Origin: Pelomonas aquatica
Lineage (GTDB): Bacteria > Pseudomonadota > Gammaproteobacteria > Burkholderiales > Burkholderiaceae_C
Length of the DNA stretch: 64,000 nt
Direction: 5' to 3'
Assembly: GCF_026712205.1 (NCBI RefSeq)
Contig: NZ_JAPPUW010000008.1
Location: forward strand, 182,663 to 246,662
Under the pieces are notes generated by a model that saw only the letters and a program-made list of their open reading frames with translations, did no database searches and was not told the DNA's origin. Within the stretch, counting starts at the first letter, position 1; every line of letters begins with the position of its first letter. Made by a program: the position numbers and the translations under genes. Positions 28,301 to 38,211 of this stretch are shown here, one piece after another.

Positions 28301-28516
28301 GTCGCATCGCTCGGCTTCGTGCCGATGGCGATCGCAACCGGCACCGGCGCCGAGGTTCAGCGTCCGCTGGCCACGGTGGTGATCGGCGGCATCCTGTCCT
28401 CGACGGCCCTGACGCTGCTGGTGCTGCCGGTGCTGTACCGCATTGCCCACCGCAAGGACGAAGAGGGTGAGGCAGAAGCGCCCCGCACCACGCCTGGCGC
28501 GGAGGTGATTGCATGA
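25334..28516 (+). CDS. czcA: CzcA-type heavy-metal RND efflux pump
   Basis: A 1060-residue proton-driven trimeric pump exporting divalent cations (Co, Zn, Cd by family). It begins [18 protein letters not shown], the hallmark of HME-RND proteins. The fourth helix carries the signature [15 protein letters not shown] with the proton-relay acidic residue. Two large periplasmic loops and a second helix bundle ([20 protein letters not shown], then [18 protein letters not shown]) follow. I chose the ATG at 25334 because the longer frame is not homologous. The response regulator gene follows 97 bp downstream. Confidence 0.94.
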   Translation: MFERIIRFAIEHRWLVMLAVLGMAALGVFSYQKLPIDAVPDITNVQVQINTKAPGYSPLETEQRVTYPIETVMAGLPGLEQTRSLSRYGLSQVTVIFKDGTDIYFARQLVNERIQSARGQMPAGVEPNIGPISTGLGEIYLWTVESQPGAKKPNGEPYTATDLREIQDWVIKPQLRNVTGVTEINTIGGYAKEYHVSPDPSRLASYGITLADVVNALERNNANVGAGYIERRGEQYLIRAPGQVKSIADIGNIVLRNEGSVPVRIKDVANVELGRELRTGAATDNGKEVVLGTVFMLIGENSRTVSQAVDKKMEEINKNLPAGVHAVTVYDRTTLVDKAIGTVKKNLLEGAILVIVILFLFLGNIRAAVLTAMVIPLSMLFTFTGMVNQKVSANLMSLGALDFGIIIDGAVVIVENCVRRLAHAQEHKGRPLTRSERFHEVFLASQEARRPLLFGQLIIMIVYLPIFALAGVEGKMFHPMAFTVVIALVGAMILSMTFVPAAVALFIGEKVAEKENFLMGWARRAYEPALKRVMNAQPLVITFALVTVFLSGLLATRMGSEFVPSLNEGDFSIQTLRIPGTSLTQSVAMQQQLEATLKAKFPEIERTFARTGTAEIASDPMPPNISDAYVMLKPQSEWPEPRKTRDELLAAIKAEVEKMPGQNYEFSQPIQLRFNELISGVRSDVAVKVFGDDMEVMDGAAQKIAAVLKGIPGSTEVNIEQTSGLPMLSVQIDREKTARYGLNVQDVQDTLATAVGGKEGGTMFEGDRRFDIIVRVPESVRTDLEAIKRLPVPLPGSADGKGARRFIPLSEVADLSLAPGPNQVSRENGKRRVVVSANVRGRDIGTFVAEAEAAIQQQVKLPTGYWMVWGGQFENLQSATQRLKVVVPVSLLLVFTLLFVMFGNAKDGMLVFTGIPFALTGGIVALWLRDIPMSISAAVGFIALSGVAVLNGLVMISFIRSLRESGKSLDQAIFEGAVTRLRPVLMTALVASLGFVPMAIATGTGAEVQRPLATVVIGGILSSTALTLLVLPVLYRIAHRKDEEGEAEAPRTTPGAEVIA

Positions 28517-28613
28517 ATCCAGCGCCACACAACACGGCGCGCAGGCCGAAAGGCCGGTGCCTCGCGAACCTGAGCTCCTTGCATGGAGGGTGGCCGTCTG
28601 GCCGCAGAGCCTC

Positions 28614-29297
28614 ATGAAGATCCTGGTCGTCGAAGATGAAGTCAAGGCGGCCGGATATCTGCGAAAGGGTCTTACCGAGGAGGGCTACCAAGTCGAGGTG
28701 GCTCACTCAGGTGTCGACGGCCTGCACATGGCGTCCGTCAACGAGTACGACCTGGTCATCCTGGACTGGATGCTGCCGGGCATCGACGGCCTGGCCGTGC
28801 TGTCCGCGCTGCGTCACACCCGGTCCGTACCCGTTCTCATGCTGACCGCGCGCGGTCAGGTCGAGGACCGGGTGCGGGGCCTACAGAGCGGCGCCGATGA
28901 CTATCTCGTCAAGCCTTTCGCGTTCTCGGAACTGGTCGCGCGCGTGCAGGTCCTGCTGCGCCGCGCATCGGGTTCCCGAACGGTGGCCGAGACCACCCTC
29001 TACAAGGTCGCCGACCTTGAGGTGGACATGGTTCGGCGCAAGGCCAGCAGGTCCGGTCAGCGGCTGGAGTTGACGCCCAAGGAGTTCAGCCTGCTGGCGC
29101 TCCTGTTGCGTCGACAAGGCCACGTGCTGTCGCGAACCGAGCTTGCCGAGCAGGTCTGGGACATGAACTTCGACAGCGAGACCAACGTCGTCGAAGTGGC
29201 TATCCGCCGGCTGCGATCCAAGCTGGACCAGCCGTTCGAGCGTCCCTTGCTGCACACGGTGCGTGGCATGGGGTACGTGCTCGAGGACCGGACATGA
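28614..29297 (+). CDS. czcR: CzcR-like response regulator
   Basis: A 227-residue OmpR-family activator (CzcR/CopR/CusR group). Asp51 in [10 protein letters not shown] is the phosphorylation site and the KPF lysine is present. The winged helix ends [13 protein letters not shown], typical of the heavy-metal group. The ATG at 28614 fits the canonical MKILVVEDE start. Its stop overlaps the kinase start (ATGA at 29294-29297). It probably activates czc promoters. Confidence 0.87.
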   Translation: MKILVVEDEVKAAGYLRKGLTEEGYQVEVAHSGVDGLHMASVNEYDLVILDWMLPGIDGLAVLSALRHTRSVPVLMLTARGQVEDRVRGLQSGADDYLVKPFAFSELVARVQVLLRRASGSRTVAETTLYKVADLEVDMVRRKASRSGQRLELTPKEFSLLALLLRRQGHVLSRTELAEQVWDMNFDSETNVVEVAIRRLRSKLDQPFERPLLHTVRGMGYVLEDRT

Positions 29298-30673
29298 CTG
29301 CCGCGCCGCTCAGCGCGCCGAGCCTGCGGGCTCGGTTGTCGCGCCAGTTCGCGTTGCAGACCATGGTCGGTCTCAGCCTGGTGTGCGGCGCGGTCTACCT
29401 TGTCATCGCGCTCACCTTGTCCAGCCGGCAAGACGACACCCTCGTGAAGAAGCGGGCCACCGTCCTTCGCTTGCTCAACGAAGCCCGCGAGGTGCACGAC
29501 GTCGCGGGAATCCAGCACCTGCTCAGCGATTTCCTGACGGGCCACGACGATCTGTCGTTGGTCGTGCGCCAGCGAAACGGCCATGCGGTGTTCGACAAGA
29601 ACGACCCGGATAGGCCGGACGCGATGAGCAAGCGACTGGTGTTTGACGTTCGCCTTCCGGATGAGATGGGTGGATCTGGGCATGCGGAATTGATCCACGA
29701 CATCCGCAAGGACGAGGCGCTCCTGTCGCGCTTGTGGTGGACGCTGTTGACCGGCGCGATCGTTGGCACGTTGGCCGTGTCGGCAACCGGGTTCCTGCTG
29801 GTCAAGCGGGGGCTCGCCCCAGTCAACGCGTTGGCGGGACGGACCTCCGAACTGGACGCCACTCGGATGGACCAGCGTCTCGACCTCACGGGCCAGCCGG
29901 AGGAAGTCCTGCCGTTGCTGCTGCAGTTCAACGCGTTGCTGGACCGCCTGCAGGCCGCGTACCTTCAGATGTCGGCCTTCAACGCCGATGTGGCGCATGA
30001 GCTCAACAATCCGCTGTCGATCCTGATCGGAAGCTGCGAGGTGGCTCTTCGCCGGCCCCGTTCCGGAGCGGAGCTCCAGGACGTGCTCAGTTCCAACCTG
30101 GAAGAGCTTCGTCGGATCGCGGGCATCGTGGCCGACATGCTGTTCTTGTCTCACGCTGAACGAGGCGTGACCGCGCGTCGCGCATACCCGACGCGGATGG
30201 CAGAACTCGCCGCCGAGGTGGCGGAGTACCACGAGGCGGCTCTGGAAGAGGCGGAATTGCGCGTCGAGGTGCGGGGTGACGCCCGGGTTTCGGTCGACGC
30301 GGGACTGGTGCGGCGTGCCATCTCCAATCTGTTGAGCAATGCGTCTCGCTACGCGACGAAGGGGTCGCTGGTCGAGGTGAGGATTGATCGGCCGAACGTC
30401 AACCTCGTCTCGATCGGCGTTCACAACAAGGGACCGGTGATCCCGGCAGAACACCTGCCACGGCTCTTCGACCGGTTCTACCGAATTGACCCGTCTCGGA
30501 CCAACGCCGACCGGAACCACGGACTGGGCCTCTCCATCGTCGCGGCGATCGCCAAGATGCACGGTGGCACCGCTACGGCCACATCGAGCGAAGAGGGCAC
30601 CTACGTCGGGTTCACCGTCGATAACCGCGTGGAGGACCCAGCGCTGGCGGATGAAAGGGCACAGCCATGGTGA
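29294..30673 (+). CDS. czcS: CzcS-like heavy-metal sensor histidine kinase
   Basis: A 459-residue membrane sensor with helices at about 22-43 and 148-170, separated by a periplasmic metal-sensing region. A HAMP domain is followed by the H-box [13 protein letters not shown] with His235; the usual RTPL is replaced by NNPL, a variant seen in other metal sensors. The N-box ([15 protein letters not shown]) and G-box ([17 protein letters not shown]) are intact. It is paired with the upstream regulator and probably senses periplasmic zinc, cobalt or cadmium. Confidence 0.87.
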   Translation: MTAAPLSAPSLRARLSRQFALQTMVGLSLVCGAVYLVIALTLSSRQDDTLVKKRATVLRLLNEAREVHDVAGIQHLLSDFLTGHDDLSLVVRQRNGHAVFDKNDPDRPDAMSKRLVFDVRLPDEMGGSGHAELIHDIRKDEALLSRLWWTLLTGAIVGTLAVSATGFLLVKRGLAPVNALAGRTSELDATRMDQRLDLTGQPEEVLPLLLQFNALLDRLQAAYLQMSAFNADVAHELNNPLSILIGSCEVALRRPRSGAELQDVLSSNLEELRRIAGIVADMLFLSHAERGVTARRAYPTRMAELAAEVAEYHEAALEEAELRVEVRGDARVSVDAGLVRRAISNLLSNASRYATKGSLVEVRIDRPNVNLVSIGVHNKGPVIPAEHLPRLFDRFYRIDPSRTNADRNHGLGLSIVAAIAKMHGGTATATSSEEGTYVGFTVDNRVEDPALADERAQPW

Positions 30674-30861
30674 CGCTGTTCGAGCACCTCAAGGACAAGC
30701 ACCACGGGCTCGCTTACTTCATCTTCCTGAGTTCGCTGGCCGTGGTCATCCTCTCGGTGATCCTGGGCATCTACTTCTTCCGGCAGGATCGTGCGAAGAA
30801 GAGGGCCCGGCGTGAGGAACGGCGAGAGCGTCGCCGCCGTGGCGGCCGCCAAAAGCGGTAG
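30667..30861 (+). CDS. Small single-pass membrane protein with basic tail
   Basis: A 64-residue protein overlapping the czcS stop by 7 bp. It has one helix (about 16-39, AYFIFLSSLAVVILSVILGI) and a strongly basic C-terminus (KKRARREERRERRRRGG), so the tail probably faces the cytoplasm. I do not recognise the family. Coupling to czcS suggests a role in the metal response or in stabilising a membrane partner. Confidence 0.55.
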   Translation: MVTLFEHLKDKHHGLAYFIFLSSLAVVILSVILGIYFFRQDRAKKRARREERRERRRRGGRQKR

Positions 30862-30894
30862 CCTCCTACATTGACCCGCTGCTAGGATCATTTC

Positions 30895-31257
30895 GTGCGT
30901 AGAGCCCTCGTGATCTTCTTGCTCGCGGTGCTGCCTTTCCAGTTCGTCTGGGGAGCTGCGGCTGGGTATTGCCGTCACGAGCAAGGCCGTGAAATCAGCC
31001 ACTTTGGCCATCACCTGCACAAGCATCAGTCGACGGCCGGCAAGGCCTCTGATGCCGCGGGTGACAGCGCCAAGCAGCTCGCTGGCGAGGATGCGGACTG
31101 CATTTCGTGCCACTTTAGTTGCGCATCCTTCCCCTCCCATGTCGCCGTCAGTCTGCTGAGCGACGAGGTCGGGCACGTGGTGCCGACGGTAAGGCAGGCC
31201 AGCTTCTGGCTGCTTGTGCCATCGATCGACCGCCCCAATTGGGCATCGCCTTCTTGA
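30895..31257 (+). CDS. CzcI-like small periplasmic protein (copy 3)
   Basis: A 120-residue exported protein that starts with GTG. The signal peptide RRALVIFLLAVLPFQFVWGA is followed by YCRHEQ, ISHFGHHLHKHQ and ADCISCHFSC. It is closer to copy 2 than to copy 1 by eye. It lies upstream of the P-type ATPase and may tune that gene in the way czcI tunes czcCBA. Confidence 0.75.
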   Translation: MRRALVIFLLAVLPFQFVWGAAAGYCRHEQGREISHFGHHLHKHQSTAGKASDAAGDSAKQLAGEDADCISCHFSCASFPSHVAVSLLSDEVGHVVPTVRQASFWLLVPSIDRPNWASPS

Positions 31258-31406
31258 TCTGAGCCTGGGCTCTGCCCGGGTAACGTCGCCGGCGCCATGC
31301 GTCCGGCAGTTCAGATAGACCCGACCACCGGCATCGACGGGTCTAGTCACGATGTAGCCAGCTAATACCTGTCCCGGGCGCTGGCAACCACCTTCCCAAG
31401 AAAGAG

Positions 31407-34115
31407 ATGTCGTCCATGAGCGATACCCAGAAGCTGCGTCTGGACCTCCCCCTGGTGCTGCCGGATATCCACGACGCTGAAGATCCCTGCGTTACGCGCC
31501 TGCAGGACAAGCTGGTAGGGCGGCCAGGCATCGAAGAGGCCCATGTCACGGGTGTCAAAGAGGGCAAGCCTCAGCTATGCGTGCACTACGACCCCAACGT
31601 GATCTCGCTGAGCCGCCTGCGTGAGCTGGTTTCTTCGACCGGCCTGGAGCTGACAGATCGCTTTGCGCATGTGTTGGCGCGGGTGAATCTGCCGATGCAT
31701 GCCCGATTCGCGCAGCGCATCGCTGAGCAACTGCGATCGCTTGAAGGTGTCATTGAGGCCGACGTGTCCCCGGGTGGTGTCGTGCGCATCGAATACGACC
31801 GTTCGAGGATGGATGCGACGAAGCTCCGTCAACGGTTGACCTCTCTCGACATCTCCATTGACGAGCCACGAGCCTCTGGATCCAAGCCTGGCGAGCAGGG
31901 GCTGTCAGCACCAGCGTCGGAGCCTCGCGCTGGTTCTGCGAAGGACCCGAAGGCCGCGAACGACGAACACGCCGGTCGTGAAAAAGATGACCAAGGCCAT
32001 GAGCATCGGGAAGGCGATGGTCATGACCACGCGCATGCGGCCGACGGCAAGTCCAAGGGCGAGCACAAACACGGCGAGAAGGGCCACGTGCACGGCAAGG
32101 ACGAGGAGGGCGGCGAGCACAGCCATGAGCACGGAGGGCTCTTCGGCGAGAAGACGGAGCTGATCTTTGCGTGCCTGTCAGGCGTGTTCCTGCTCGGAGG
32201 CTGGCTGGTCGGGCGAGGGGGCTCGGGACCGGAGTGGCTGCCGACGGCCTGTTACGTCGTGTCGTACTTCTTCGGCGGCTTCTACACGGTCCGCGAGGCC
32301 ATCGAGAACCTGCGCGCCAAGCGATTCGAGATCGACACGCTGATGCTGGTGGCCGCAGCGGGCGCCGCTGCCCTGGGATCCTGGGGTGAGGGCGCGTTGC
32401 TGCTCTTCCTGTTCAGTCTGGGGCATTCGCTGGAGCACTACGCCATGGGACGGGCACGGCGAGCGATCGAGGCGCTGGCCAAGCTGGCACCGGACACGGC
32501 GACCGTCAGGCGCGAGTCCGGGACCGAGGTCGTGCCGCTGGAGCAGCTGCAGGTTGGTGACGTCGTGGTCGTGAAGCCCAACGAGCGACTGCCGGCGGAT
32601 GGCGTCGTGGTCGTGGGGACGTCCAGCGTCAACCAGGCGCCCGTGACGGGCGAGAGCGTGCCGGTCGACAAGCGGCCCATCGAAGACGGTAGGGCCGCGA
32701 TCGGCAACTTCGAGCGGGTCGCGGCGGAGAACCGCGTGTTCGCGGGCACCATCAACGGCTCGGGCGCCATGGACGTCATGGTTGCGCGCAAGTCGGACCA
32801 GTCGACGATGGCGCGCGTCATCAAGATGGTCACCGAAGCCGAAGCGCAGCGGTCTCCCACGCAGCAGTTCACCGAAAAGTTCGAGCGGATCTTCGTGCCG
32901 TCGGTGTTGGTGCTCGTCGCTCTGCTGCTGTGTGCTGGGTTTGTCATCGATGAACCGTTCGCGCAGACCTTCTACCGGGCGATGGCGGTGCTTGTGGCCG
33001 CCAGCCCCTGCGCATTGGCGATCTCGGTGCCGAGCGCGGTGCTGAGCGGCGTCGCACGGGCAGCGCGGGGCGGGGTGCTGGTCAAGGGCGGCGGTCCACT
33101 GGAGAACCTGGGCACGTTGACGTCCATCGCGTTCGACAAGACGGGCACTCTGACCGAAGGCAAGCCAAAGCTGACTGATGTGGTGCCTGCGCAGGGCGTG
33201 CCGGAAGATGAGCTGCTGGCGGTTGCGTTGGCCGTGGAGGAGCACAGCGACCACCCGTTGGCCGCGGCCATCGTCACGGGTGCCAAGGAGCGCCTGGGCG
33301 ACAACGCCAAGCTGCTGCAGGCTTCAGACGTCAAGAGCATCACGGGTCGTGGCGTGCAGGCTCAGCTTGCCGGCGAGACGGTGCACATTGGCAAACCAGT
33401 CTTGTTCACCGAGTTGCCCGATTCAAAGGTGCCGACTGACGTCGACGAGGCCAACAAGAAGCTGGTGGCGGATGGCCGCACCACCATGATCGTGCGCAAG
33501 GGCGGACGCTTCCTGGGCGTGATCGGCGTGATGGACACGCCGCGTCCTGTTGCCGGCCAGGTGATGGCCGAACTGCGCAAGCTCGGGATCGAGCGTCTGA
33601 TCATGATCTCCGGCGACAACCAGAAGGTCGCGGAAGCCGTGGCGCAGACCGTGGGGCTCACGGAGGCTCGGGGCGACCTGATGCCCGAGCAGAAGGTCGA
33701 GGAGATCAAGAAGCTGCGCGCCGAGCACGGCAAGGTCGCGATGGTGGGCGATGGCGTCAACGACGCTCCTGCGATGGCCAACGCCACCGTGGGCATCGCG
33801 ATGGGCGCTGCGGGGTCGGACGTGGCGTTGGAAACCGCAGACGTGGCCCTGATGGCGGACGACCTGGCGCAGCTTCCGTTCGCGGTGGGTCTCTCGCGTA
33901 GCACCAGCCGTGTCATCAAGCAGAACCTCTGGGTGAGCCTGGGCGTGGTCGCGGTGCTGATCCCGTCCACCATCCTGGGTCTGAGCATCGGTACTGCCGT
34001 CATCTTCCACGAAGGGTCGACGCTGCTCGTGGTCTTCAACGCGCTGAGACTGCTGGCCTACAAGCCGTTCGACAACAGCGCAAAGGCGGCGGGGCCGGCT
34101 GCGGCAAAAGCGTGA
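31407..34115 (+). CDS. P1B-4-type heavy-metal translocating ATPase (CzcP-like)
   Basis: A 902-residue ATP-driven cation exporter of the inner membrane. It has an SPC motif (533-535) in place of CPC, the phosphorylation site DKTGT (Asp577) and HEGST (868-872) in the last helices, which together mark the P1B-4 class (Zn, Co or Cd in CzcP-like members). The N-terminus is unusual for the class: two ferredoxin-like HMA-type folds without the CxxC pair, then a His/Asp/Glu-rich linker (about 190-245). It is the detoxifying partner of CzcCBA. A second ATG three codons in is also possible. Confidence 0.88.
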   Translation: MSSMSDTQKLRLDLPLVLPDIHDAEDPCVTRLQDKLVGRPGIEEAHVTGVKEGKPQLCVHYDPNVISLSRLRELVSSTGLELTDRFAHVLARVNLPMHARFAQRIAEQLRSLEGVIEADVSPGGVVRIEYDRSRMDATKLRQRLTSLDISIDEPRASGSKPGEQGLSAPASEPRAGSAKDPKAANDEHAGREKDDQGHEHREGDGHDHAHAADGKSKGEHKHGEKGHVHGKDEEGGEHSHEHGGLFGEKTELIFACLSGVFLLGGWLVGRGGSGPEWLPTACYVVSYFFGGFYTVREAIENLRAKRFEIDTLMLVAAAGAAALGSWGEGALLLFLFSLGHSLEHYAMGRARRAIEALAKLAPDTATVRRESGTEVVPLEQLQVGDVVVVKPNERLPADGVVVVGTSSVNQAPVTGESVPVDKRPIEDGRAAIGNFERVAAENRVFAGTINGSGAMDVMVARKSDQSTMARVIKMVTEAEAQRSPTQQFTEKFERIFVPSVLVLVALLLCAGFVIDEPFAQTFYRAMAVLVAASPCALAISVPSAVLSGVARAARGGVLVKGGGPLENLGTLTSIAFDKTGTLTEGKPKLTDVVPAQGVPEDELLAVALAVEEHSDHPLAAAIVTGAKERLGDNAKLLQASDVKSITGRGVQAQLAGETVHIGKPVLFTELPDSKVPTDVDEANKKLVADGRTTMIVRKGGRFLGVIGVMDTPRPVAGQVMAELRKLGIERLIMISGDNQKVAEAVAQTVGLTEARGDLMPEQKVEEIKKLRAEHGKVAMVGDGVNDAPAMANATVGIAMGAAGSDVALETADVALMADDLAQLPFAVGLSRSTSRVIKQNLWVSLGVVAVLIPSTILGLSIGTAVIFHEGSTLLVVFNALRLLAYKPFDNSAKAAGPAAAKA

Positions 34116-34122
34116 GGCGGCC

Positions 34123-34611
34123 ATGACCGAGCAGGACGAAAGCCGGCCGCTGCCGCTGACCGGGCAGCTGATGGATGACGACGACGGTGACCTGACCGAC
34201 ATGCTGGGAGAACTGCGGGTGTTGCTCCCGACCGCGCAACTGCTGTCGGCCTTCCTGATCGCCGTGCCGTTTGCACCGGGGTTCCGCAGCATCGTGCAAG
34301 CCGAGAAGAACGTCTTTCTGGCCACGTTCATGCTGTCGGTCGCCGCTCTCGTGTTGTTCACCGCGCCGGCGGTGCAGCACCGGCTGATGCGGCCGCTGCG
34401 CCAGCGCGCGAACTTCAAGGCCAGGGCCAGCCGGCAGATGCTGGTCGGCGCAGCGCTGCTCGCCATCGCGCTGGTGCTCGCCACGCAGTTCGTGTTGTCG
34501 GAGGTGCTGGGACACATGGTCGGCAACATCGCAGCGGCGTGTATTGGCGCCTTGATCGGGGCGATGTGGTTGCTGGTGCCGCTGACCTGGAACCGACGGC
34601 AAGCCGCATGA
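34123..34611 (+). CDS. DUF6328-like membrane protein
   Basis: A 162-residue protein with an acidic N-terminus (LMDDDDGDLTDMLGELRVLL) and four hydrophobic helices at about 38-55, 62-82, 104-124 and 128-150. This is the layout of the DUF6328 family, for which no function is known. It lies 7 bp after the ATPase and overlaps the permease start as ATGA, so it belongs to the same metal operon. Confidence 0.65.
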   Translation: MTEQDESRPLPLTGQLMDDDDGDLTDMLGELRVLLPTAQLLSAFLIAVPFAPGFRSIVQAEKNVFLATFMLSVAALVLFTAPAVQHRLMRPLRQRANFKARASRQMLVGAALLAIALVLATQFVLSEVLGHMVGNIAAACIGALIGAMWLLVPLTWNRRQAA

Positions 34612-35345
34612 GCGCTCAGCCGATCTCGCTTGCCGGCGTGATGATGTTCGCGGCGGTGCCGGCTGCCGCCGTCGTTGTTGGGGGCGCGGTTGCCGCAGTG
34701 CGTACGCCTGGGCCCAAGGTGCAAAGCGCCGTCCAGCACATCGCGGCAGGGGTGTTGTTCGCCGCGTTGGCGACAGAACTGCTACCTGACGTGCTTCACC
34801 GGCGGCTGCCCTGGGTGACGCTGGGCGGATTCGCGCTCGGCGTGGTCACGATGCTGCTGTTGAAGGCGGTTGCACGCCGCCTGGAGGCGCGAGAGGAGCA
34901 GGTCGCGCCATCGTCGCTGCCGACCAGCCTGCTGCTGGCGTCGGCCTTGGACATCGCCTTGGATGGATTGCTGATCGGCGTAAGCTTTGCAGCCGGCGAG
35001 CGGCAGGGTCTGCTCATCACGATTGCGATGACGCTGGAGGTCCTGTTCCTCGGCGTTGCAACCGCGGCCGCTATGCGCGGGCCGAAGGTGCGCAGTCAGG
35101 TGCTGGCCACGACGCTCAGCTTCGCAGTGCTGCTGACCTCAGGAGCGGGCATCGGCGCGTTTTTTCTGGCCAGCGCCAGCCCCATCGTGCTGGACGGCGT
35201 GCTGTCGTTCGGCGTGGCCGCGCTGCTCTATCTGGTGACGGAGGAGCTGTTGACGGAGGCCCACGAAGTCGACGAGACGCCGCTGCTTACGTCGATGTTC
35301 TTCGTGGGCTTTCTGGCGCTGTTGATGATCGAGATGATGGTTTGA
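34608..35345 (+). CDS. ZIP-like metal permease
   Basis: A 245-residue polytopic protein resembling ZIP-family zinc transporters. It contains VQHIAAGVLFAALATELLPD, a typical H-x-AAGxxxA metal-site helix, ALDIALDGLLIGVSFAAGER in the centre, and VTEELLTEAHEVDE near the end. ZIP proteins usually import divalent cations, whereas its neighbours export them, so it could instead balance uptake and efflux. The ATG at 34608 overlaps the previous stop. Confidence 0.68.
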   Translation: MSAQPISLAGVMMFAAVPAAAVVVGGAVAAVRTPGPKVQSAVQHIAAGVLFAALATELLPDVLHRRLPWVTLGGFALGVVTMLLLKAVARRLEAREEQVAPSSLPTSLLLASALDIALDGLLIGVSFAAGERQGLLITIAMTLEVLFLGVATAAAMRGPKVRSQVLATTLSFAVLLTSGAGIGAFFLASASPIVLDGVLSFGVAALLYLVTEELLTEAHEVDETPLLTSMFFVGFLALLMIEMMV

Positions 35346-35393
35346 GCCGCGTGCTCTTCTGACGGGAGAAGCAGCCGAGCCATCATCGACACA

Positions 35394-35678
35394 TCATTTC
35401 TTGGCGGCGGGTTGCTCGGCTTGCGGGAAGACGCGATCGAAGGTCTTCGGATTGAAGAAGGCCTCAATCTTGGCACCCTTGTCGTCGATGCCGTAGACCT
35501 CGTAGCAGCCGTTGGCGTTCTGGACCTTGCGGACCTTCCAGCCTTCGCCTTCCAACTTCTTTTGCAGTTCCGTCTGCGGCTTTTTCTCCTCCTGGGGCAC
35601 CGCGGGGCAGGAGACGTTGCCATGAGCGAAGGCCGTGGATGCGGTCAACGCAAGGACGAGGGAGACGATCAGTTTCAT
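35394..35678 (-). CDS. Exported PepSY-like small protein
   Basis: A 94-residue protein with signal peptide MKLIVSLVLALTASTAFA and a mature PepSY-like fold (QKKLEGEGWKVRKVQNANGC, then YEVYGIDDKGAKIEAFFNPK). Small PepSY proteins often accompany metal-resistance and sensor genes and may block proteases or bind cations. It is encoded downstream of, and on the same strand as, the TonB receptor, 138 bp after that gene's stop. Confidence 0.65.
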   Translation of the reverse strand: MKLIVSLVLALTASTAFAHGNVSCPAVPQEEKKPQTELQKKLEGEGWKVRKVQNANGCYEVYGIDDKGAKIEAFFNPKTFDRVFPQAEQPAAKK

Positions 35679-35816
35679 GGTGTGTCTTTCAGGGTAAGTT
35701 GTGGGGCCGAAGTGGCGCCCGGCTCATCGCCTGTGGCTTGTGAACGGTCAGGTGTCTTCCGCCGCAAGGCGATTCGGTGGGAGCAGTCCCAAGCAGAACG
35801 CCGGACCTGTCCGAAG

Positions 35817-38066
35817 TCAGAACTTGTAGGTGCCGGTGAGCGTCAGCACGCGTCCGGTTCCAGGCACGTAGAAGGTCGGGTAGAGCGAGTCGGCGTATCG
35901 CTTGTTTGCGACGTTGCTGACCACCAGCTTGAACAGCAGGGGTTCTTGCACCGCGTATTCGGCCATCAGGTCCGCCGTGACGAACTTCGGCGCAAAGAAG
36001 CCGGGGTTGCGGAACGGCTGCTGGCCGCTGCGGGCGTTGAGGCCGCCCCCCACGCGCAGCTTGGGCGTGGCCTGGTAGGTCGTCCACAGACTGCCCGAGT
36101 ACCGCGGCGTCATCGACGGGCGTGCACCCTGGCCTTCGGCGCCCGGCGCGGCGACATCGATCTTGGCGTCCGGCATCCACGTGAAGTTGGCGAAGACCTC
36201 CCATTCAGCGGTGATGCGACCGACCAGGTCCACGTCCAGACCAGAGGCGTGGCGCTTGCCCGACAGGGTCACCAGGTTGACCAACGGGTCAGTGTTGCGC
36301 TCTTGCAGCTTCTTGTTGCGGAAGATGCCGGCGCGAGCGCTCAGCTTGCCGTCGGCTGAATCCCACTTGGCGCCCAGCTCGACATTCACCGACTGTTCCG
36401 GCGGCACGTTCACGTTGGCAGGGCTCAGCGAGTAGGTGTCGCCCGAGCTGTTGAAGGAAGTCGCGCCCATCAGGTGGAAGGACCACTGCTCATTGGGCTG
36501 GAACAGCACCGCGGCGCGCTTGCTAATCTCCGAGATCTTCATCCGATAGGACGTGGTGACACGCGGCACGGCAGCGGAGTACTGGTCATACTTGCCGTCG
36601 AGGTTGTCATAGCGCAGGCCGGCCAGCACCTTCCAGGCAGGTGCAATCTGGATCAGATCCTGGATGTAGACGCCGTACGCCTTGGACGTGTATTCGTTGT
36701 TGGTGCGGAAGGTGCGCACGTCCTCGTTGACGCTGGCGCCATCGAACGGCGTGCCGATGGTGGTGTTGGGCTTGGCAGGGATCGGTCCGTTGGACGCGTA
36801 GACCTGCTTCTTCTCGTTGGCGAAATCGATGCCAGCCTGAAGGGAGTGGTCGAAGCCCAAGCCCTTGAACTTGGCGCTCAGATCGCTTTGCGCCGTCACC
36901 GTCTGCATGTCCTGCTTCTTGATCTGCAGGCCGCGTGTGAGGACGGTCCGGTCGCTGAGCGTCGCCAGTGAGACCGGCAGACCGTCAGGCTGGACGGCGG
37001 CGCCGCCAAAGTTCCACAGCGTGGCACGCTGGTCACGCGTGTAGTTGGCCGCGCGGATCTTGGTCAGCAACTCGACGTTCGGCGAGAAGCGGCGTGTGTG
37101 CGTCAGCGTCACGTAGCGAGCCGTGCCTTTGTTGAAGTCGCTCGCCATGCCGTAATAGTTGTTCGGATCGACGGGGAGCAGTGTCGAGTCGCCGACGGGG
37201 GAGGTGGCAGTCGGGCGGATCCAGCGGACGTTGAAGTTCATGCCGTTGTCATTCTTCAGCGCGAAGCCGGTGAGACTGAACTCGTCCTGCTGGTCGATGC
37301 CCCAACGCACAGTGCCAGCGATCGCGGCCTTGCTGATCTTGGAGCCGGCACCGTTGCTGTCCGCTTCGTTCACCATGGTGCCGATGCGCATGGCCGAGTT
37401 CTCGCCGGTGCGCCGGTTGAAGTCACCGACGGCGCGCACGGCGCTGTGGCTGCCGACAGAGACGTTGATCTCGTTCTCGTCGGCCAGGCGCGCCTGTTTG
37501 TTGACTTGGTTCACGGCGCCGCCCGTGGAGCCGCGGCCGAATAGCAGCGACGCGGAGCCACGCAAGAGCTCGACCTTGTCCATGAAGAACGTGTCTCGGT
37601 CGTAGAAGGCGGGGTCACGCATGCCGTCGATGAAAACGTCGCCCGTGCTTTGCAGCGAGATGCCGTGGATCTTGATGTCTTCCTCGCCGCCCTCGGCGGC
37701 CAGGAAGGTGATGCCGGAGGTGTTCTTCAGCACCTCCTTGACGTTGGTCAGGCCGCGGTCATCCATGACCTTCTGGGTGATGACGGTCAAGGACTGGGGG
37801 ATGTCACGGATGTCCTGCTTGCCCTTGCCAATCCGGGTCTCCGTGGCCTGATAGGCATCCTTGCCTTGCGGCTCGGTGCTGGCCCGGATGCGCACGGTGG
37901 GCAGCACGGCCCCTTCAGTGTTGGGGGCGGATGCGGCAGTGCCGGGCGCCACTGGCGCTGTCTGGGCGATCGCGGCGGATGCCAGGCCAAAGCCGGCCGC
38001 CATGGCGCCCAGGGGCATCAAGCTCAGGGGCTGTCGCTTTGTCTTGTGCGACGAATTGCGGGACAT
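35817..38066 (-). CDS. TonB-dependent siderophore receptor
   Basis: A 749-residue outer membrane importer of the FhuA/Fiu type. The signal peptide is RQPLSLMPLGAMAAGFGLAS followed by AAIAQT. The plug domain has DIPQSLTVITQKVMDDRGL and the plug/barrel junction pattern LLRGSASLLFGRGSTGGAVN. The 22-strand barrel ends LTGTYKF with the aromatic sorting signal. The ATG at 38066 was preferred to 38105. The likely substrate is a ferric catecholate or hydroxamate; the exact one cannot be read. No clear Fur box was found by eye. Confidence 0.9.
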   Translation of the reverse strand: MSRNSSHKTKRQPLSLMPLGAMAAGFGLASAAIAQTAPVAPGTAASAPNTEGAVLPTVRIRASTEPQGKDAYQATETRIGKGKQDIRDIPQSLTVITQKVMDDRGLTNVKEVLKNTSGITFLAAEGGEEDIKIHGISLQSTGDVFIDGMRDPAFYDRDTFFMDKVELLRGSASLLFGRGSTGGAVNQVNKQARLADENEINVSVGSHSAVRAVGDFNRRTGENSAMRIGTMVNEADSNGAGSKISKAAIAGTVRWGIDQQDEFSLTGFALKNDNGMNFNVRWIRPTATSPVGDSTLLPVDPNNYYGMASDFNKGTARYVTLTHTRRFSPNVELLTKIRAANYTRDQRATLWNFGGAAVQPDGLPVSLATLSDRTVLTRGLQIKKQDMQTVTAQSDLSAKFKGLGFDHSLQAGIDFANEKKQVYASNGPIPAKPNTTIGTPFDGASVNEDVRTFRTNNEYTSKAYGVYIQDLIQIAPAWKVLAGLRYDNLDGKYDQYSAAVPRVTTSYRMKISEISKRAAVLFQPNEQWSFHLMGATSFNSSGDTYSLSPANVNVPPEQSVNVELGAKWDSADGKLSARAGIFRNKKLQERNTDPLVNLVTLSGKRHASGLDVDLVGRITAEWEVFANFTWMPDAKIDVAAPGAEGQGARPSMTPRYSGSLWTTYQATPKLRVGGGLNARSGQQPFRNPGFFAPKFVTADLMAEYAVQEPLLFKLVVSNVANKRYADSLYPTFYVPGTGRVLTLTGTYKF

Positions 38067-38211
38067 GGGAACTCCTCTGATTTCGGGCGGCGATGCGCGG
38101 CCCACGCGGTCTGGCGATGGCTTGACCGTCTTGGTTGTTGAAAGAGCGAAACGGAAAATGCGAGGCGGGGCTGCTGCCCCTGAGCCTCTGGGGAATGACG
38201 CGTTGGGCGCG

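Noticed and set aside
25583..28645. A 1020-codon open frame opposite czcA
   Set aside because: Antisense shadow with repetitive His/Asp/Arg/Leu composition. czcA has all RND motifs on the other strand.
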